Below are positions 9,091-18,940 of a stretch of DNA of 64,000 nucleotides, piece by piece (positions within the stretch are counted from its first letter, which is position 1; each line of letters starts with the position of its first letter). A program made the position numbers and the translations under genes. The notes below the pieces were generated by a model. It saw nothing but the letters and a program-made list of their open reading frames with translations. It was not told where the DNA came from and made no database searches. Source of the stretch: JADJLQ01 sp038251405 (GTDB taxonomy: Bacteria > Bacteroidota > Bacteroidia > Chitinophagales > Saprospiraceae); assembly GCA_038251405.1 (NCBI GenBank), contig JBBSBH010000021.1, positions 20,394 to 84,393 of the forward strand, read 5' to 3'.

Positions 9091-9816
9091 ATGAGTCTAA
9101 CTAAAGAAGATATTAACAGGGTAAAAGACCAATTATTTCAAGCAAAGAATGTATCAGAGCTTATCTCACGTATTGGAAATAAATATGGTTCCCAGGCAGT
9201 ATTCTCCACTAGTTTTAGTGAAGAAGATCAGATCATTTACCACGAGATATCCACGCAAAGCACAGATATTGAAGTATTTACATTGGATACAGGAAGGCTA
9301 TTTCAAGAGACCTACTCTACCTGGTCCAGAACATTGGAAATATACAACTACCCTATAAAAGCATATTACCCAAATACTGAAGACATCCAGTCCTTTATCG
9401 AAAAACAAGGCCCCAATAGCTTTTATGCATCCGTTGAAAACCGAAAATCTTGTTGCCATCTCCGTAAAGTAGAACCCCTTCAACGAGCCCTGCAAGGAAA
9501 ACAAATTTGGATCACCGGTATTAGAGCGGCTCATTCTCCTGACAGGGGTGATATGGCTTCAATGGAATGGGATGAAACTCATCAATTAATCAAAATACAT
9601 CCATTATTACATTGGACAAACGAAGAAGTAAAATCATTTATAAAAACCCGTGAAATACCATATAATCCGCTTCATGATAAAGGATTTGTGTCTATAGGCT
9701 GTGCGCCTTGCACCCGGGCAACCAAGCCCGGCGAAGATTTTAGAGCTGGTAGATGGTGGTGGGAAGACAGTTCTAAGAAAGAATGCGGATTACATGTACA
9801 TGCTGAATCAAAATAA
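9091..9816 (+). CDS. cysH: Adenylyl-sulfate (APS) reductase, thioredoxin-dependent
   Basis: Reduces APS to sulfite and AMP in assimilatory sulfate reduction (cytosol). The frame is open from a TTG at 9076, but ATG 9091 is the more likely start (241 residues). Iron-sulfur ligands characteristic of the APS-using class are present: CC at about residues 121-122 (KSCCHLRKVEPL) and CAPC at 204-207; the catalytic Cys sits in the C-terminal ECGLH (about residue 232). PAPS-specific enzymes lack the CC/CxxC cluster, and no APS kinase (cysC) is present in the operon, which fits direct APS reduction. First structural gene of the operon, 110 bp after the Cys leader peptide and 16 bp ahead of cysD. Confidence 0.94.
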   Translation: MSLTKEDINRVKDQLFQAKNVSELISRIGNKYGSQAVFSTSFSEEDQIIYHEISTQSTDIEVFTLDTGRLFQETYSTWSRTLEIYNYPIKAYYPNTEDIQSFIEKQGPNSFYASVENRKSCCHLRKVEPLQRALQGKQIWITGIRAAHSPDRGDMASMEWDETHQLIKIHPLLHWTNEEVKSFIKTREIPYNPLHDKGFVSIGCAPCTRATKPGEDFRAGRWWWEDSSKKECGLHVHAESK

Positions 9817-9832
9817 AGATCTAACTAAAATT

Positions 9833-10738
9833 ATGAATCATCATATAAATCATTTGAGAGAACTGGAAGCGGAAAGCATATACATCATGCGGGAAACAGC
9901 GGCTCAATTTGAGCGGCCTGCCTTGTTATTTAGTGGAGGAAAAGATTCCATCACACTGGTGTATTTAGCTATTAAGGCATTTGCTCCGGCTCCTATTCCC
10001 TTTCCATTAGTACATATTGATACTGGCCATAATTTTCAAGAAGCCCTGAATTACAGAGATGCATTGGCAAATAAACTAAATGCGAAACTAATAGTGAGAA
10101 AAGTAGAAGACACCATTAGAGAAAAAGGACTTACCGAACCAAAAGGGAAATTTGCAAGTCGCAATTGGTTGCAAACACATACGCTTTTAGAGACGATAGA
10201 AGAGTTCAAATTTGATGCCTGCATTGGAGGGGCAAGAAGAGATGAGGAAAAAGCCCGTGCTAAGGAAAGAATATTTTCTGTGCGGGATGAATTTGGCCAG
10301 TGGAATCCAAAATTGCAACGGCCGGAACTTTGGAATATTTTAAATGGCAGAATCAATAAAGGGGAAAATGTAAGAGTATTCCCAATCAGCAATTGGACGG
10401 AGATAGATGTATGGAACTATATCCGCCAGGAAAAAATCGAATTGCCTTCCATTTATTTCGCGCATGATCGTGAAGTAATTGCGCATGAAGGACAATTGAT
10501 TGCGGTGTCTCCATTTATTTCATTGGAAGATAGTGATATAAAAATGATAAAAAAGGTACGGTATCGCACAGTTGGAGATATGACCTGTACTGCTGCAGTG
10601 GAGTCTCATGCTTCCACACTCGATACGGTGATAAATGAGATATTAGCAAGTAAAATAAGCGAACGCGGTGAAACCCGTATAGATGATAAGCAAACTGAAG
10701 CTGCTATGGAGGATAGAAAAATCAATGGCTACTTCTAA
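9833..10738 (+). CDS. cysD: Sulfate adenylyltransferase small subunit
   Basis: Catalytic subunit of ATP sulfurylase, which makes APS from sulfate and ATP together with the GTPase CysN. The frame is open from 9701, inside cysH, but the start at 9833 gives a 301-residue protein whose opening (HLRELEAESIYIMRE) matches the known CysD N-terminus (E. coli CysD has 302 residues). The PP-loop SGGKDS lies at residues 34-39; later motifs include DTGHNFQEAL and the arginine-rich GGARRDEEKARAKER segment. It sits 16 bp after cysH and 12 bp before cysN, clearly in one transcript. Confidence 0.95.
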   Translation: MNHHINHLRELEAESIYIMRETAAQFERPALLFSGGKDSITLVYLAIKAFAPAPIPFPLVHIDTGHNFQEALNYRDALANKLNAKLIVRKVEDTIREKGLTEPKGKFASRNWLQTHTLLETIEEFKFDACIGGARRDEEKARAKERIFSVRDEFGQWNPKLQRPELWNILNGRINKGENVRVFPISNWTEIDVWNYIRQEKIELPSIYFAHDREVIAHEGQLIAVSPFISLEDSDIKMIKKVRYRTVGDMTCTAAVESHASTLDTVINEILASKISERGETRIDDKQTEAAMEDRKINGYF

Positions 10739-10750
10739 ACGAAAAAATAA

Positions 10751-12019
10751 ATGGAATTACTGAGATTAATTACGGCAGGAAGTGTAGACGATGGCAAAAG
10801 CACGTTGATAGGAAGATTGCTCTATGATAGTAAAAACATCTGGTTGGATCAAATAGAACAATTAGAGCAAATATCTAAAACCAGGAAGACAACTCAAATA
10901 GATTTGGCTTTGCTTACTGATGGGTTAAGGGCTGAACGTGAGCAAGGAATCACAATAGATGTAGCCTATCGTTACTTCTCCAGTCCATTAAGAAAATTTA
11001 TTATTGCTGATGCACCTGGCCATATCCAATATACCAGAAATATGGTAACCGGAGCATCCAATTCTGATTTGATGATCCTGCTTATCGATGCAAGACAAGG
11101 GGTAATTGAACAAACCAGGAGGCATTCTATCATTGCTTCATTGCTGCAGATTCCAAATGTGATCGTTACCATTAATAAAATGGATCTGGTTGGATTTGAC
11201 GAAAAAGTATATAATGATATAGTTTCTGATTACCAGGCAATTGCCGAAAAGCTCCATCTCAAAAAAGTATTTTACATACCTATTTCTGCATTGGATGGAG
11301 ACAATGTAGTCAATACTTCAACTCATATGTCCTGGTATAAAGGTCAGGCATTACTTCCACTTCTTGAGATCATCGAGAAATATCCGGATAAAAACAAAAA
11401 TCATGCACGATTCCAGGTACAGTATGTAATTAGACCTCAAACCAAGGAGTTACACGATTACAGAGGTTATGCCGGGCAGATATTTGGAGATCAATTCAGC
11501 GTAGGTGATTCCCTTCTCATCTTACCTCAGGAATTATCCACTACGATATCTAAAATTGAATATCATGGCAAAGAGGTTACATCACTAGGAGCAGGAAACC
11601 CAGCAGTAATTCATGTATCAGATGATATAGATATTAGCAGAGGTGACTATTTTGTAAAAAGCGATGAACTTCCCTACTTCACGAAGTCTCATGAAGCCAT
11701 TATTTCATGGTTTGATGAAAAACCCTTGCAAGTTGGAAACAAATATTTGTTACAGCATCGGAGTAAACTGGTAAAAGCTGTCATCAGGAATATAGAATAC
11801 CGGTTAGATGTAAATACTTTAAATCATGAAGATGGTATTACTAAAATTGAATTAAATCAAGTAGCACGGGTACAAATTCAGACTTCCAGTCCAATTGCTT
11901 ATGATTCATATGAACAATCCAAATATACAGGAGCGGCCATATTGATAGATGAAACCAGTCATAAAACGGTAGCCGCAGTGCTATTCCAATCACCCATTCC
12001 CTCTGAAGCCACTTTATAA
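10751..12019 (+). CDS. cysN: Sulfate adenylyltransferase GTPase subunit
   Basis: EF-Tu-like GTPase that drives APS synthesis by CysD. G1 is GSVDDGKST (residues 10-18), G3 is DAPGH near residue 88, and the G4 motif is NKMD near residue 140. At 422 residues it is shorter than E. coli CysN (475) and has no fused CysC kinase domain, consistent with the operon making APS but not PAPS. One base separates its stop codon from the methyltransferase start at 12021, implying tight translational coupling. Confidence 0.95.
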   Translation: MELLRLITAGSVDDGKSTLIGRLLYDSKNIWLDQIEQLEQISKTRKTTQIDLALLTDGLRAEREQGITIDVAYRYFSSPLRKFIIADAPGHIQYTRNMVTGASNSDLMILLIDARQGVIEQTRRHSIIASLLQIPNVIVTINKMDLVGFDEKVYNDIVSDYQAIAEKLHLKKVFYIPISALDGDNVVNTSTHMSWYKGQALLPLLEIIEKYPDKNKNHARFQVQYVIRPQTKELHDYRGYAGQIFGDQFSVGDSLLILPQELSTTISKIEYHGKEVTSLGAGNPAVIHVSDDIDISRGDYFVKSDELPYFTKSHEAIISWFDEKPLQVGNKYLLQHRSKLVKAVIRNIEYRLDVNTLNHEDGITKIELNQVARVQIQTSSPIAYDSYEQSKYTGAAILIDETSHKTVAAVLFQSPIPSEATL

Positions 12020-12020
12020 A

Positions 12021-12833
12021 ATGCCGATCCCAAAAGTTATATTAGCAGGGGCTGGACCAGGAGATATAGATCTGGTAACCATAAAATTGGTTAATGCTTT
12101 AAAATCAGCCGACTATATCTTAGTAGATAGGTTGGTTAATCAGGAAATCGTCAATCGCTATGCCAATCAAAACGCTGAAATAATTAATGTTGGAAAACAG
12201 GGGTATACAAAAAATTCAATGGACCAAATAAACATTAATAAATTAATAGTTGACCATGCACTTGCCGGGCATCAAGTATTGAGACTAAAAGGAGGGGATG
12301 TAGGCATATTTAGTAATGTACTGGAAGAAATAAATGCACTCCAGGAAAATAATATCACTTATGAAATCATACCAGGCATTACAGCTGTCTCTGGCATTGC
12401 TGCGTCACTTGGGATTCCATTAACAGGTCGGGATTATGCATCCGGTGTTGAAATAATAAGCCTTGCTACTCATCTGATCATAAGTGAATTGGATTATTCT
12501 CATTGGGCAAATTCAAAAAATACATTGGTATTTTACATGTCGCTGGCACCTCTAAAAAATTTAGTTCAAAAACTGCTTCAGTTTGGTGCCGATAAAAATA
12601 AGCCTGTTGTCATCATTGAGCAAGGTACCACTCCTTTTCAGAGAGTGACAAAAACATATCTTGAGCAGATAGACATTGTCCTGGAAAAGCAAGTATTTGT
12701 ATCACCTACACTGATCATTATTGGAGATATTGTAAACAGAATCCAAAATCTCCCACCCGGAATAAATATAAATGACTCTTTTTTTAACTCATTAGATCCA
12801 AAAACTAAAAATATTAAAATTCATGCTGCCTGA
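12021..12833 (+). CDS. cobA: Uroporphyrinogen-III C-methyltransferase (SUMT)
   Basis: Uses two SAM molecules to convert uroporphyrinogen III to precorrin-2, the branch-point step toward siroheme. The 270-residue protein shows the SUMT glycine motif VILAGAGPGDIDLVTIKL at the N-terminus, LKGGDVGIF near residue 92 (family form LKGGDPFVFGR, here diverged after the Asp), and EIIPGITAVSGIAASLGIPLTGRD. It lacks the CysG N-terminal dehydrogenase/chelatase domain, which is supplied by the last gene of this operon. The end overlaps the cysJ start by 11 bp. Confidence 0.93.
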   Translation: MPIPKVILAGAGPGDIDLVTIKLVNALKSADYILVDRLVNQEIVNRYANQNAEIINVGKQGYTKNSMDQININKLIVDHALAGHQVLRLKGGDVGIFSNVLEEINALQENNITYEIIPGITAVSGIAASLGIPLTGRDYASGVEIISLATHLIISELDYSHWANSKNTLVFYMSLAPLKNLVQKLLQFGADKNKPVVIIEQGTTPFQRVTKTYLEQIDIVLEKQVFVSPTLIIIGDIVNRIQNLPPGININDSFFNSLDPKTKNIKIHAA

Positions 12834-14505
12834 AGTAAAAATGCGAGCGCTTAATGATTTGGTCCAAAAATCTTCCAAAGAGGAGTTGATATGGATAAAT
12901 GGATACTTGTCAGCACTGGTGATGAATGGATTATCAAAAGAAGGATCCACTGTCAATATAATTCCTAAGAAATTTACAATTCTATATGGAACAGATACTG
13001 GCAATAGTAAAAAATTAGCTATTGAATTTTCAGCTTTAGGTAAAAAAGAAAGTGCAAAAATAAAAGTGGCTGCAATGGACACTTATAAGGTAGATGACCT
13101 GGTCAATGAAAATAATCTATGTATCATCATGAGCACTCACGGTGATGGAGATCCACCACCATCAGCTAAAAAATTCTTTGATCAATTAATGGCAAAAGAG
13201 TTCTCCCTTTCAAAATTGGAATTCTCCATCCTGGCTCTCGGTGACAGCTCCTATCCTTATTTCTGCAAAGCTGGTGAAGATGTTCATCATCGATTAACTG
13301 CATTGGGTGGAAAAGCTATTTTACCTATTCAAAAATGCGATGTCGACTATGAGGCGGATGCAGTATATTGGTTTAAAAACTATCTAAAATCATTTAAAAC
13401 TGAATCAACAAATGATGTAGAAGGAGCTATTAAGAAAGTTGGAAGTAGCAAAAAGATTTATACCGGAACGATAAAAACAAATGTCAATCTCAATGGACGA
13501 GGCTCTAATAAAAGGACCCATCATATAGAGATCAAAACCACGGAACCAGTAATTTATGAATCAGGTGATGCGTTGGGCATACTTCCCAAAAACAAAAAAC
13601 CAGTTTTAGAAGAAATTTTTGAAATAGTAAAAATAGATCCCAATCTGAGTATCCCCTACAAAGGTGAAAGTCATACCCTCATCCGGCTGCTGACCAATAA
13701 ATTGAATATTAACTATCTAAAGGAAAGTCAGGTACAGAAATATAGTACGTTATGTGATCAGAAAATCCCAAATGTGAAAATGGATTTATATGACCTGGTT
13801 CGTATTTATCCGATTAAACCCCTGGAGTTTGTAGAATTTATTTCCTACCTCAATGACATGACACCCCGTTTGTACTCTGTTTGCTCTTCGCCTAATGCAA
13901 GGGAAAATGAGGTGCATATATTAGTTGGCAAAAATGCATTCCGGGTAGATGAAGATAAAAGATATGGCCTGTGCAGTGATATGCTTTGTGACTTAGATGA
14001 AAATGGAATACTGGAATTCTATATTCATAAAAATAAATCATTCAGACTTCCTTCAGAAGATACAAACATTATTTTGATTGGCCCGGGTACTGGAATGGCA
14101 CCGATGCGATCATTCATAGAAGAGCGAGACAACACAGGTGCTACTGGTAAAAATTGGTTATTTTTTGGTGAACAGCATTTTATTAGTGACTTTTTCTATC
14201 AAACAGAAATTCAACAATATGCGGCTACGGGTTTGTTAAATAAAGTGGATTTAGCATGGTCTCGTGAAAATTCTAAAAAAACGTATGTCCAACATAAAAT
14301 GCTGGAGCATAGTCAAGAATTTTACGATTGGATAAAAAATGGTGCACATATTTTTGTCAGTGGTACACGATCCCCCATGAGCGAAGATGTGGAAAAAGCA
14401 ATCGTCGAAATTATTTACAAGCACAGTGGAAAAAGTGCTCCAGAAAGTGAAGAATATTGGAATGAGTTAAAAGAATCAGGCATTTATAAAGCAGATGTCT
14501 ATTAA
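12823..14505 (+). CDS. cysJ: Assimilatory sulfite reductase flavoprotein subunit
   Basis: Transfers electrons from NADPH through FAD and FMN to the CysI hemoprotein. After a short N-terminal extension the flavodoxin domain starts at about residue 50 (FTILYGTDTGNSKKLA); the FAD domain has RLYSVCSSP near residue 348 and the NADPH domain has IGPGTGMAPMRSFIEER near residue 420. The C-terminus ends in the expected aromatic-containing KADVY. At 560 residues it is slightly shorter than E. coli CysJ (599). It overlaps cobA upstream and cysI downstream by 11 bp each. Confidence 0.95.
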   Translation: MLPEVKMRALNDLVQKSSKEELIWINGYLSALVMNGLSKEGSTVNIIPKKFTILYGTDTGNSKKLAIEFSALGKKESAKIKVAAMDTYKVDDLVNENNLCIIMSTHGDGDPPPSAKKFFDQLMAKEFSLSKLEFSILALGDSSYPYFCKAGEDVHHRLTALGGKAILPIQKCDVDYEADAVYWFKNYLKSFKTESTNDVEGAIKKVGSSKKIYTGTIKTNVNLNGRGSNKRTHHIEIKTTEPVIYESGDALGILPKNKKPVLEEIFEIVKIDPNLSIPYKGESHTLIRLLTNKLNINYLKESQVQKYSTLCDQKIPNVKMDLYDLVRIYPIKPLEFVEFISYLNDMTPRLYSVCSSPNARENEVHILVGKNAFRVDEDKRYGLCSDMLCDLDENGILEFYIHKNKSFRLPSEDTNIILIGPGTGMAPMRSFIEERDNTGATGKNWLFFGEQHFISDFFYQTEIQQYAATGLLNKVDLAWSRENSKKTYVQHKMLEHSQEFYDWIKNGAHIFVSGTRSPMSEDVEKAIVEIIYKHSGKSAPESEEYWNELKESGIYKADVY

Positions 14506-16189
14506 TACTATTACTATGGCAATTAATTTATCTCCGGCTGAAAAAATAAAAACAAAGAGTGATGGTCTTAGAGGATCATTAACCGAAAGCTTAACAGATC
14601 ACCTTACAGGGGCCTTGCGTGAAGACGACCAAACTTTGATAAAACATCACGGTATGTATCAGCAGGATGATCGTGATTTGCGCGAAGAAAGATCTCAAAA
14701 AAAATTGGAATGGCTCTATTCCTTTATGATTCGATTAAGATTACCAGGAGGGTTTTTAACAGCACAACAATGGATAGAAATGCATCATATTGCTGGTGAG
14801 CACAGCACTGGAGTAATTAAAATTACTACGAGGCAAACCATTCAATTACATGGCATTTTAAAATCGCACCTGAAGCCTACCTTAAAAGCTTTCGCAAAGG
14901 AAAGATTAGATAGTATAGCCGCTTGTGGTGATGTGAATAGAAATGTTACCTGTGCCGCTCATCCACTTCAAAGTAAATTACATGAGGAGGTTTTTAAATA
15001 TGCAGATAAAATCAGCTCATTAGCCTTACCTAAGACCAATGCCTACTACGAAATATGGCTTGATCGGGAACCTCTTTTGAAAAAAGAAGCTGAAATTGAT
15101 CCGCTTTATCAGGATAGGTATTTGCCCAGAAAATTTAAAATTGCAATTGCCATTCCGCCGAACAATGATGTGGATGTTTTTACAAATGATATAGGACTCA
15201 TCGCCATTATTGAAAATGACCAATTGAAAGGATTTAATATCGCAATAGGGGGAGGATTAGGCACTACGCATGGCAATAAAGAAACTTATCCAAGATTGGG
15301 TACTGTAATAGGTTTTACAGACGCCGAAGAAAAAACACTTAAAGTTATTTACGAAATAATCACTACTCAAAGAGATTTTGGCAACAGAAGCGATCGCAAG
15401 AATGCCAGACTAAAATACACTATTGACAAAATGGGTATTGAAAATTTTAAAAAAGAAGTAGAAAACAGATGTGGCTTCCATCTTGAAAAACCCAAAGAAT
15501 ATACCTTTAATGACAGATCAGATTATTTTGGTTGGCAACAGAATCATGAGGGAAAGTGGTACTATACGGTATTCATTGAGAATGGAAGAATTGCAGATGA
15601 AAAAGTGTCTATTAAGACAGCCTTGTATGAAATAGCTCAAACTAAAAAGACAAATTTCAGGTTTACTGCCAATCAAAAATTGATCATAGCAGATATACTT
15701 CCCGCTGACAAAAACGAAGTAGAAAGTATCTTGAATAAATATGGCTTGATAGAACACACAGAGAAAGCCATGCCCATGCGAAGAAATGCCATAGCATGTG
15801 TTGCTCTCAATACCTGTCCTTTAGCACTTGCAGAAGGTCAGCGATATTTACCCACCCTTATCGGAAAGATAGAACCGCTATTAGAGAAATATCATCTTCA
15901 AAATGATCCTATATCCATTAGAATGACCGGGTGTCCCAATGGTTGTGGAAGGCCTTATGTAGCTGAAATTGGACTTATTGGAACTTCTTATGGCCATTAC
16001 AATTTGCATTTAGGGGGGGATCGATTAGGGCTTAGACTAAATCAAAAATCATTCGATGCGGTAGATGAATCAACTATTCTAACCATTCTGGATAAATTGT
16101 TAGCGGCATATGCCTCTGTGAAAAATAAATTTGACTCGTTTGGTGATTTTATTCATGAACATCAGGAATTATTAACTTCTATAAATTAA
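14495..16189 (+). CDS. cysI: Assimilatory sulfite reductase hemoprotein subunit
   Basis: Six-electron reduction of sulfite to sulfide on a siroheme coupled to a 4Fe-4S cluster. The cluster and siroheme ligands are the four cysteines in ACVALNTCPLA and MTGCPNGCGRPYVAE toward the C-terminus (C-x5-C ... C-x3-C), as in E. coli CysI. The arginine-rich substrate region (KITTRQTIQLHG, DVNRNVTC) is intact. Its 564 residues equal the family's usual 560-570. The start MSINTIT overlaps the end of cysJ; a second Met at residue 8 is an alternative start. Confidence 0.96.
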   Translation: MSINTITMAINLSPAEKIKTKSDGLRGSLTESLTDHLTGALREDDQTLIKHHGMYQQDDRDLREERSQKKLEWLYSFMIRLRLPGGFLTAQQWIEMHHIAGEHSTGVIKITTRQTIQLHGILKSHLKPTLKAFAKERLDSIAACGDVNRNVTCAAHPLQSKLHEEVFKYADKISSLALPKTNAYYEIWLDREPLLKKEAEIDPLYQDRYLPRKFKIAIAIPPNNDVDVFTNDIGLIAIIENDQLKGFNIAIGGGLGTTHGNKETYPRLGTVIGFTDAEEKTLKVIYEIITTQRDFGNRSDRKNARLKYTIDKMGIENFKKEVENRCGFHLEKPKEYTFNDRSDYFGWQQNHEGKWYYTVFIENGRIADEKVSIKTALYEIAQTKKTNFRFTANQKLIIADILPADKNEVESILNKYGLIEHTEKAMPMRRNAIACVALNTCPLALAEGQRYLPTLIGKIEPLLEKYHLQNDPISIRMTGCPNGCGRPYVAEIGLIGTSYGHYNLHLGGDRLGLRLNQKSFDAVDESTILTILDKLLAAYASVKNKFDSFGDFIHEHQELLTSIN

Positions 16190-16195
16190 TTCTCA

Positions 16196-18940
16196 TTGAA
16201 TAAAAATAATAAGCTTGATTTACCATTTGATTTTGAAGAATTTCTATCATCTAAATTGAAGACTTTAAAAGAAAGCGGAGCCTACCGTAAGTTTATTAAT
16301 ATTCAAAAAGATAGTGCTACTTTTCCAAAATTTAAATTCATTACAGATGAGGGAAATGAAAAAAATGCAATAAACTGGTGCAGCAATGATTATTTAGGAA
16401 TGAGCAATCGGTCGACTACTATTCAGGCAGCCATGGATTCTAATCAAAAACATGGTACTGGCAGTGGTGGTACCCGGAATATTTCAGGCAGTACCATTCA
16501 TCATACCCGATTAGAAAGAAAGTTAGCAAAATGGCATAAAAAAGAAAGCGCCCTGGTTTTTAATAGCGCCTACCAGGCAAATTTAACCACACTCACTACC
16601 CTTGGAAGGCATATACCAGATTTGATATTCATTTCTGATGAGGAAAATCATGCCTCCATTATTGAAGGTATCCGAGGGCTTCCAAATACTAAATATATTT
16701 TTCGACATAATGATATGGAGCATTTTCAATCTATACTACAAAACATCCCTCTCCATACGCCCAAAATAGTTGTTTTCGAAAGTATATATTCCATTTCTGG
16801 AACCTTGGCTCCTGTTTCTAAAATTTTAGAACTTTCCAAAGCATTCCATGCACTTTCCTATGCAGATGAAGTGCACGCAGTAGGCATGTACGGAGAAAAT
16901 GGCTCAGGCATCACCAACCAGGAAAATCTTTGCCATCAAGTAGATTTTATTAATGGAACGCTATCCAAGGCTATTGGAGTTTTTGGCGGATATGTAGCGG
17001 CATCGGAAAAATGGATAGACTTTATTCGGTCATTTGCGAGTGGATTTATTTTTACTACTTCATTGCCTCCGGCTGTATGCAACGCTGCACTAAGTAGTAT
17101 TAATGAAATTGAATCCAGTCCAGCTTTAAGAATTAGTTTTTTCAAAAATGTAAATTTTTTAAGAGAACAATTAGTTCAATCCGGAATTCAATTTAATGGT
17201 GCTGAAACCCATATCACGCAAATTCCAATTGGCAGTGCTATTGCATGCAAACAGATAGCTGATCATCTTCTTTATCGCGCAGGAATCTATGTACAACCAA
17301 TAAATTTTCCTACCGTTAGCATTGGGAATGAGTGCCTCAGAATTACGATAACTCCACTGCATACATTTGATCAGATTTACAACTTAGTATATCATTTACA
17401 AGGAGTACTCCATCATGAGGTTACGTTGACAGGAAGAGGCTCTATGCTATCGAAAGTGCAGCTTTCAAAAGCCCAGGAAAAAATCAAATTGCATTTTCCC
17501 TGGATTTCTACAAAAATTATTTGTACCCTATCAAGAGGTGATCAATTAGTGGATATTCCACTGCATACGCAAGAAGGAACTGATTTTTTTACCAAAGAAT
17601 TAGAGCTTGATCTTCATACTCAAAAGGCAGACATTGCCATTCATTCATTGAAAGATATGAGTACTGAACATTTTTTGGGAGAGCATTTGTTTGCTGTTAT
17701 TGATAGAGAATTGGTGTATGACATTGTCTTGTTTAAAAATGATATTCTAGAACGTATAAAACAGGGAAAAACTTTAAAAATCGGAACATGTTCTTTCAGA
17801 AGAGAATTACTAGGACTTGAATTTTTAAAAACGGCTCTACCCTATTTAGGTATTGAAATAAAATTGGAGGCCGTTCCTATCAGGGGTAACATTGACACCA
17901 GAATCGAAAAATTGGATACAGATCAATATGACGGAATTATTCTGGCCTTTGCGGGAATCAATAGAATGTTTGCCAGTCCGGATTATCAGGAGTATTTCAA
18001 AAAACTAGTAGAGAATAAGAAAATAATGGTACTTCCAAAATTTGAATGCGTACCAGCTCCATGCCAGGGAGCAATAGTAGCGGAAGCTTTACCATCAAAT
18101 TTCAAGGCTCAATATATTGTTCAAAATATAAATGAGGAGATTCTATTCGATGACTGCAAGAATGAGAAAATGGTTGCTGGTCAATACGGTTCAGGCTGTA
18201 TCCAAAAATTTGGAGTGGCCACCTTCCATTTTGAGAACTTCAAAGCCGTTTATTCCAAGGGGATTGATCAATATGGTCAACCAATTGATGCCTGGAACAA
18301 CTTACCATCATATGCCATAGATATAGACCCTGAATTAATAATTAATTCCAGCAATTTAGGATTTACATCCATTAACACCGCCATTGAACCGATGCATCAT
18401 TTACAAAAATACAAGACCGTTTTTGTAAGTCATATCGCAGCTGTTCACGCTAGTTTAATCAATGATTTGTCGACTAAAAATGTTTGGTGTGCAGGATCTT
18501 CCACATGGCAAAAATTAGCTGCAAAAGGTATTTGGGTTAGTGGGTGTGCTGATTCTTTAGGCTTTGAACACTTGAGTGGCTTATTCAAAACTCCATTTAT
18601 AAATATCAACCCAAAAGATATCGTTTTACTTTCAAATGCAGACTCTTCTAAAAGGTGGATAGATTCAGGCGTCCCCTCCATGGCCACTTATCAAAATAAA
18701 TATCATTCAAATCTGTTGGAAAAATACAAATTAAAAACTGCCCAATTGGTTTTTTGGACATGCTATGCACATTATGACGAAGTAAAAGAATTAATTGCAA
18801 AGGATTTATTACATGCATGTTTGCCTGGAAAGACCTTTCAACTATTAAGGGATAGAGGTCACCAACCCATTATATTTCCAACTATTAAAGCATTCAATCA
18901 ATGGAAAAAGAAATATACCCAAGCACATCGCGTCGCTTAA
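16196..18940 (+). CDS. Three-domain fusion: ALA synthase - HemC - HemD-like
   Basis: One 914-residue protein apparently covering three tetrapyrrole steps. Residues 1-405: 5-aminolevulinate synthase (glycine + succinyl-CoA), with WCSNDYLG, GTGSGGTRNISGS, DEVHAVG and the PLP lysine in TLSKAIG (Lys258). Residues about 410-690: hydroxymethylbilane synthase, with DIAIHSLKDM (catalytic Asp), RGNIDTRIEKLD, PAPCQGA and the dipyrromethane Cys in GSGCIQ (Cys668). Residues about 738-905: a uroporphyrinogen-III synthase-like region (VFVSHIAAVHASL, CAGSSTWQKLAAKG, VFWTCYAHYDE), the least certain part. I take the TTG at 16196 as start, 6 bp after cysI; no nearby ATG exists. Most Bacteroidota make ALA by the C5 route, so an ALA synthase inside a sulfate operon is unusual. 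It overlaps hemB by 40 bp. Confidence 0.9.
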   Translation: MNKNNKLDLPFDFEEFLSSKLKTLKESGAYRKFINIQKDSATFPKFKFITDEGNEKNAINWCSNDYLGMSNRSTTIQAAMDSNQKHGTGSGGTRNISGSTIHHTRLERKLAKWHKKESALVFNSAYQANLTTLTTLGRHIPDLIFISDEENHASIIEGIRGLPNTKYIFRHNDMEHFQSILQNIPLHTPKIVVFESIYSISGTLAPVSKILELSKAFHALSYADEVHAVGMYGENGSGITNQENLCHQVDFINGTLSKAIGVFGGYVAASEKWIDFIRSFASGFIFTTSLPPAVCNAALSSINEIESSPALRISFFKNVNFLREQLVQSGIQFNGAETHITQIPIGSAIACKQIADHLLYRAGIYVQPINFPTVSIGNECLRITITPLHTFDQIYNLVYHLQGVLHHEVTLTGRGSMLSKVQLSKAQEKIKLHFPWISTKIICTLSRGDQLVDIPLHTQEGTDFFTKELELDLHTQKADIAIHSLKDMSTEHFLGEHLFAVIDRELVYDIVLFKNDILERIKQGKTLKIGTCSFRRELLGLEFLKTALPYLGIEIKLEAVPIRGNIDTRIEKLDTDQYDGIILAFAGINRMFASPDYQEYFKKLVENKKIMVLPKFECVPAPCQGAIVAEALPSNFKAQYIVQNINEEILFDDCKNEKMVAGQYGSGCIQKFGVATFHFENFKAVYSKGIDQYGQPIDAWNNLPSYAIDIDPELIINSSNLGFTSINTAIEPMHHLQKYKTVFVSHIAAVHASLINDLSTKNVWCAGSSTWQKLAAKGIWVSGCADSLGFEHLSGLFKTPFININPKDIVLLSNADSSKRWIDSGVPSMATYQNKYHSNLLEKYKLKTAQLVFWTCYAHYDEVKELIAKDLLHACLPGKTFQLLRDRGHQPIIFPTIKAFNQWKKKYTQAHRVA

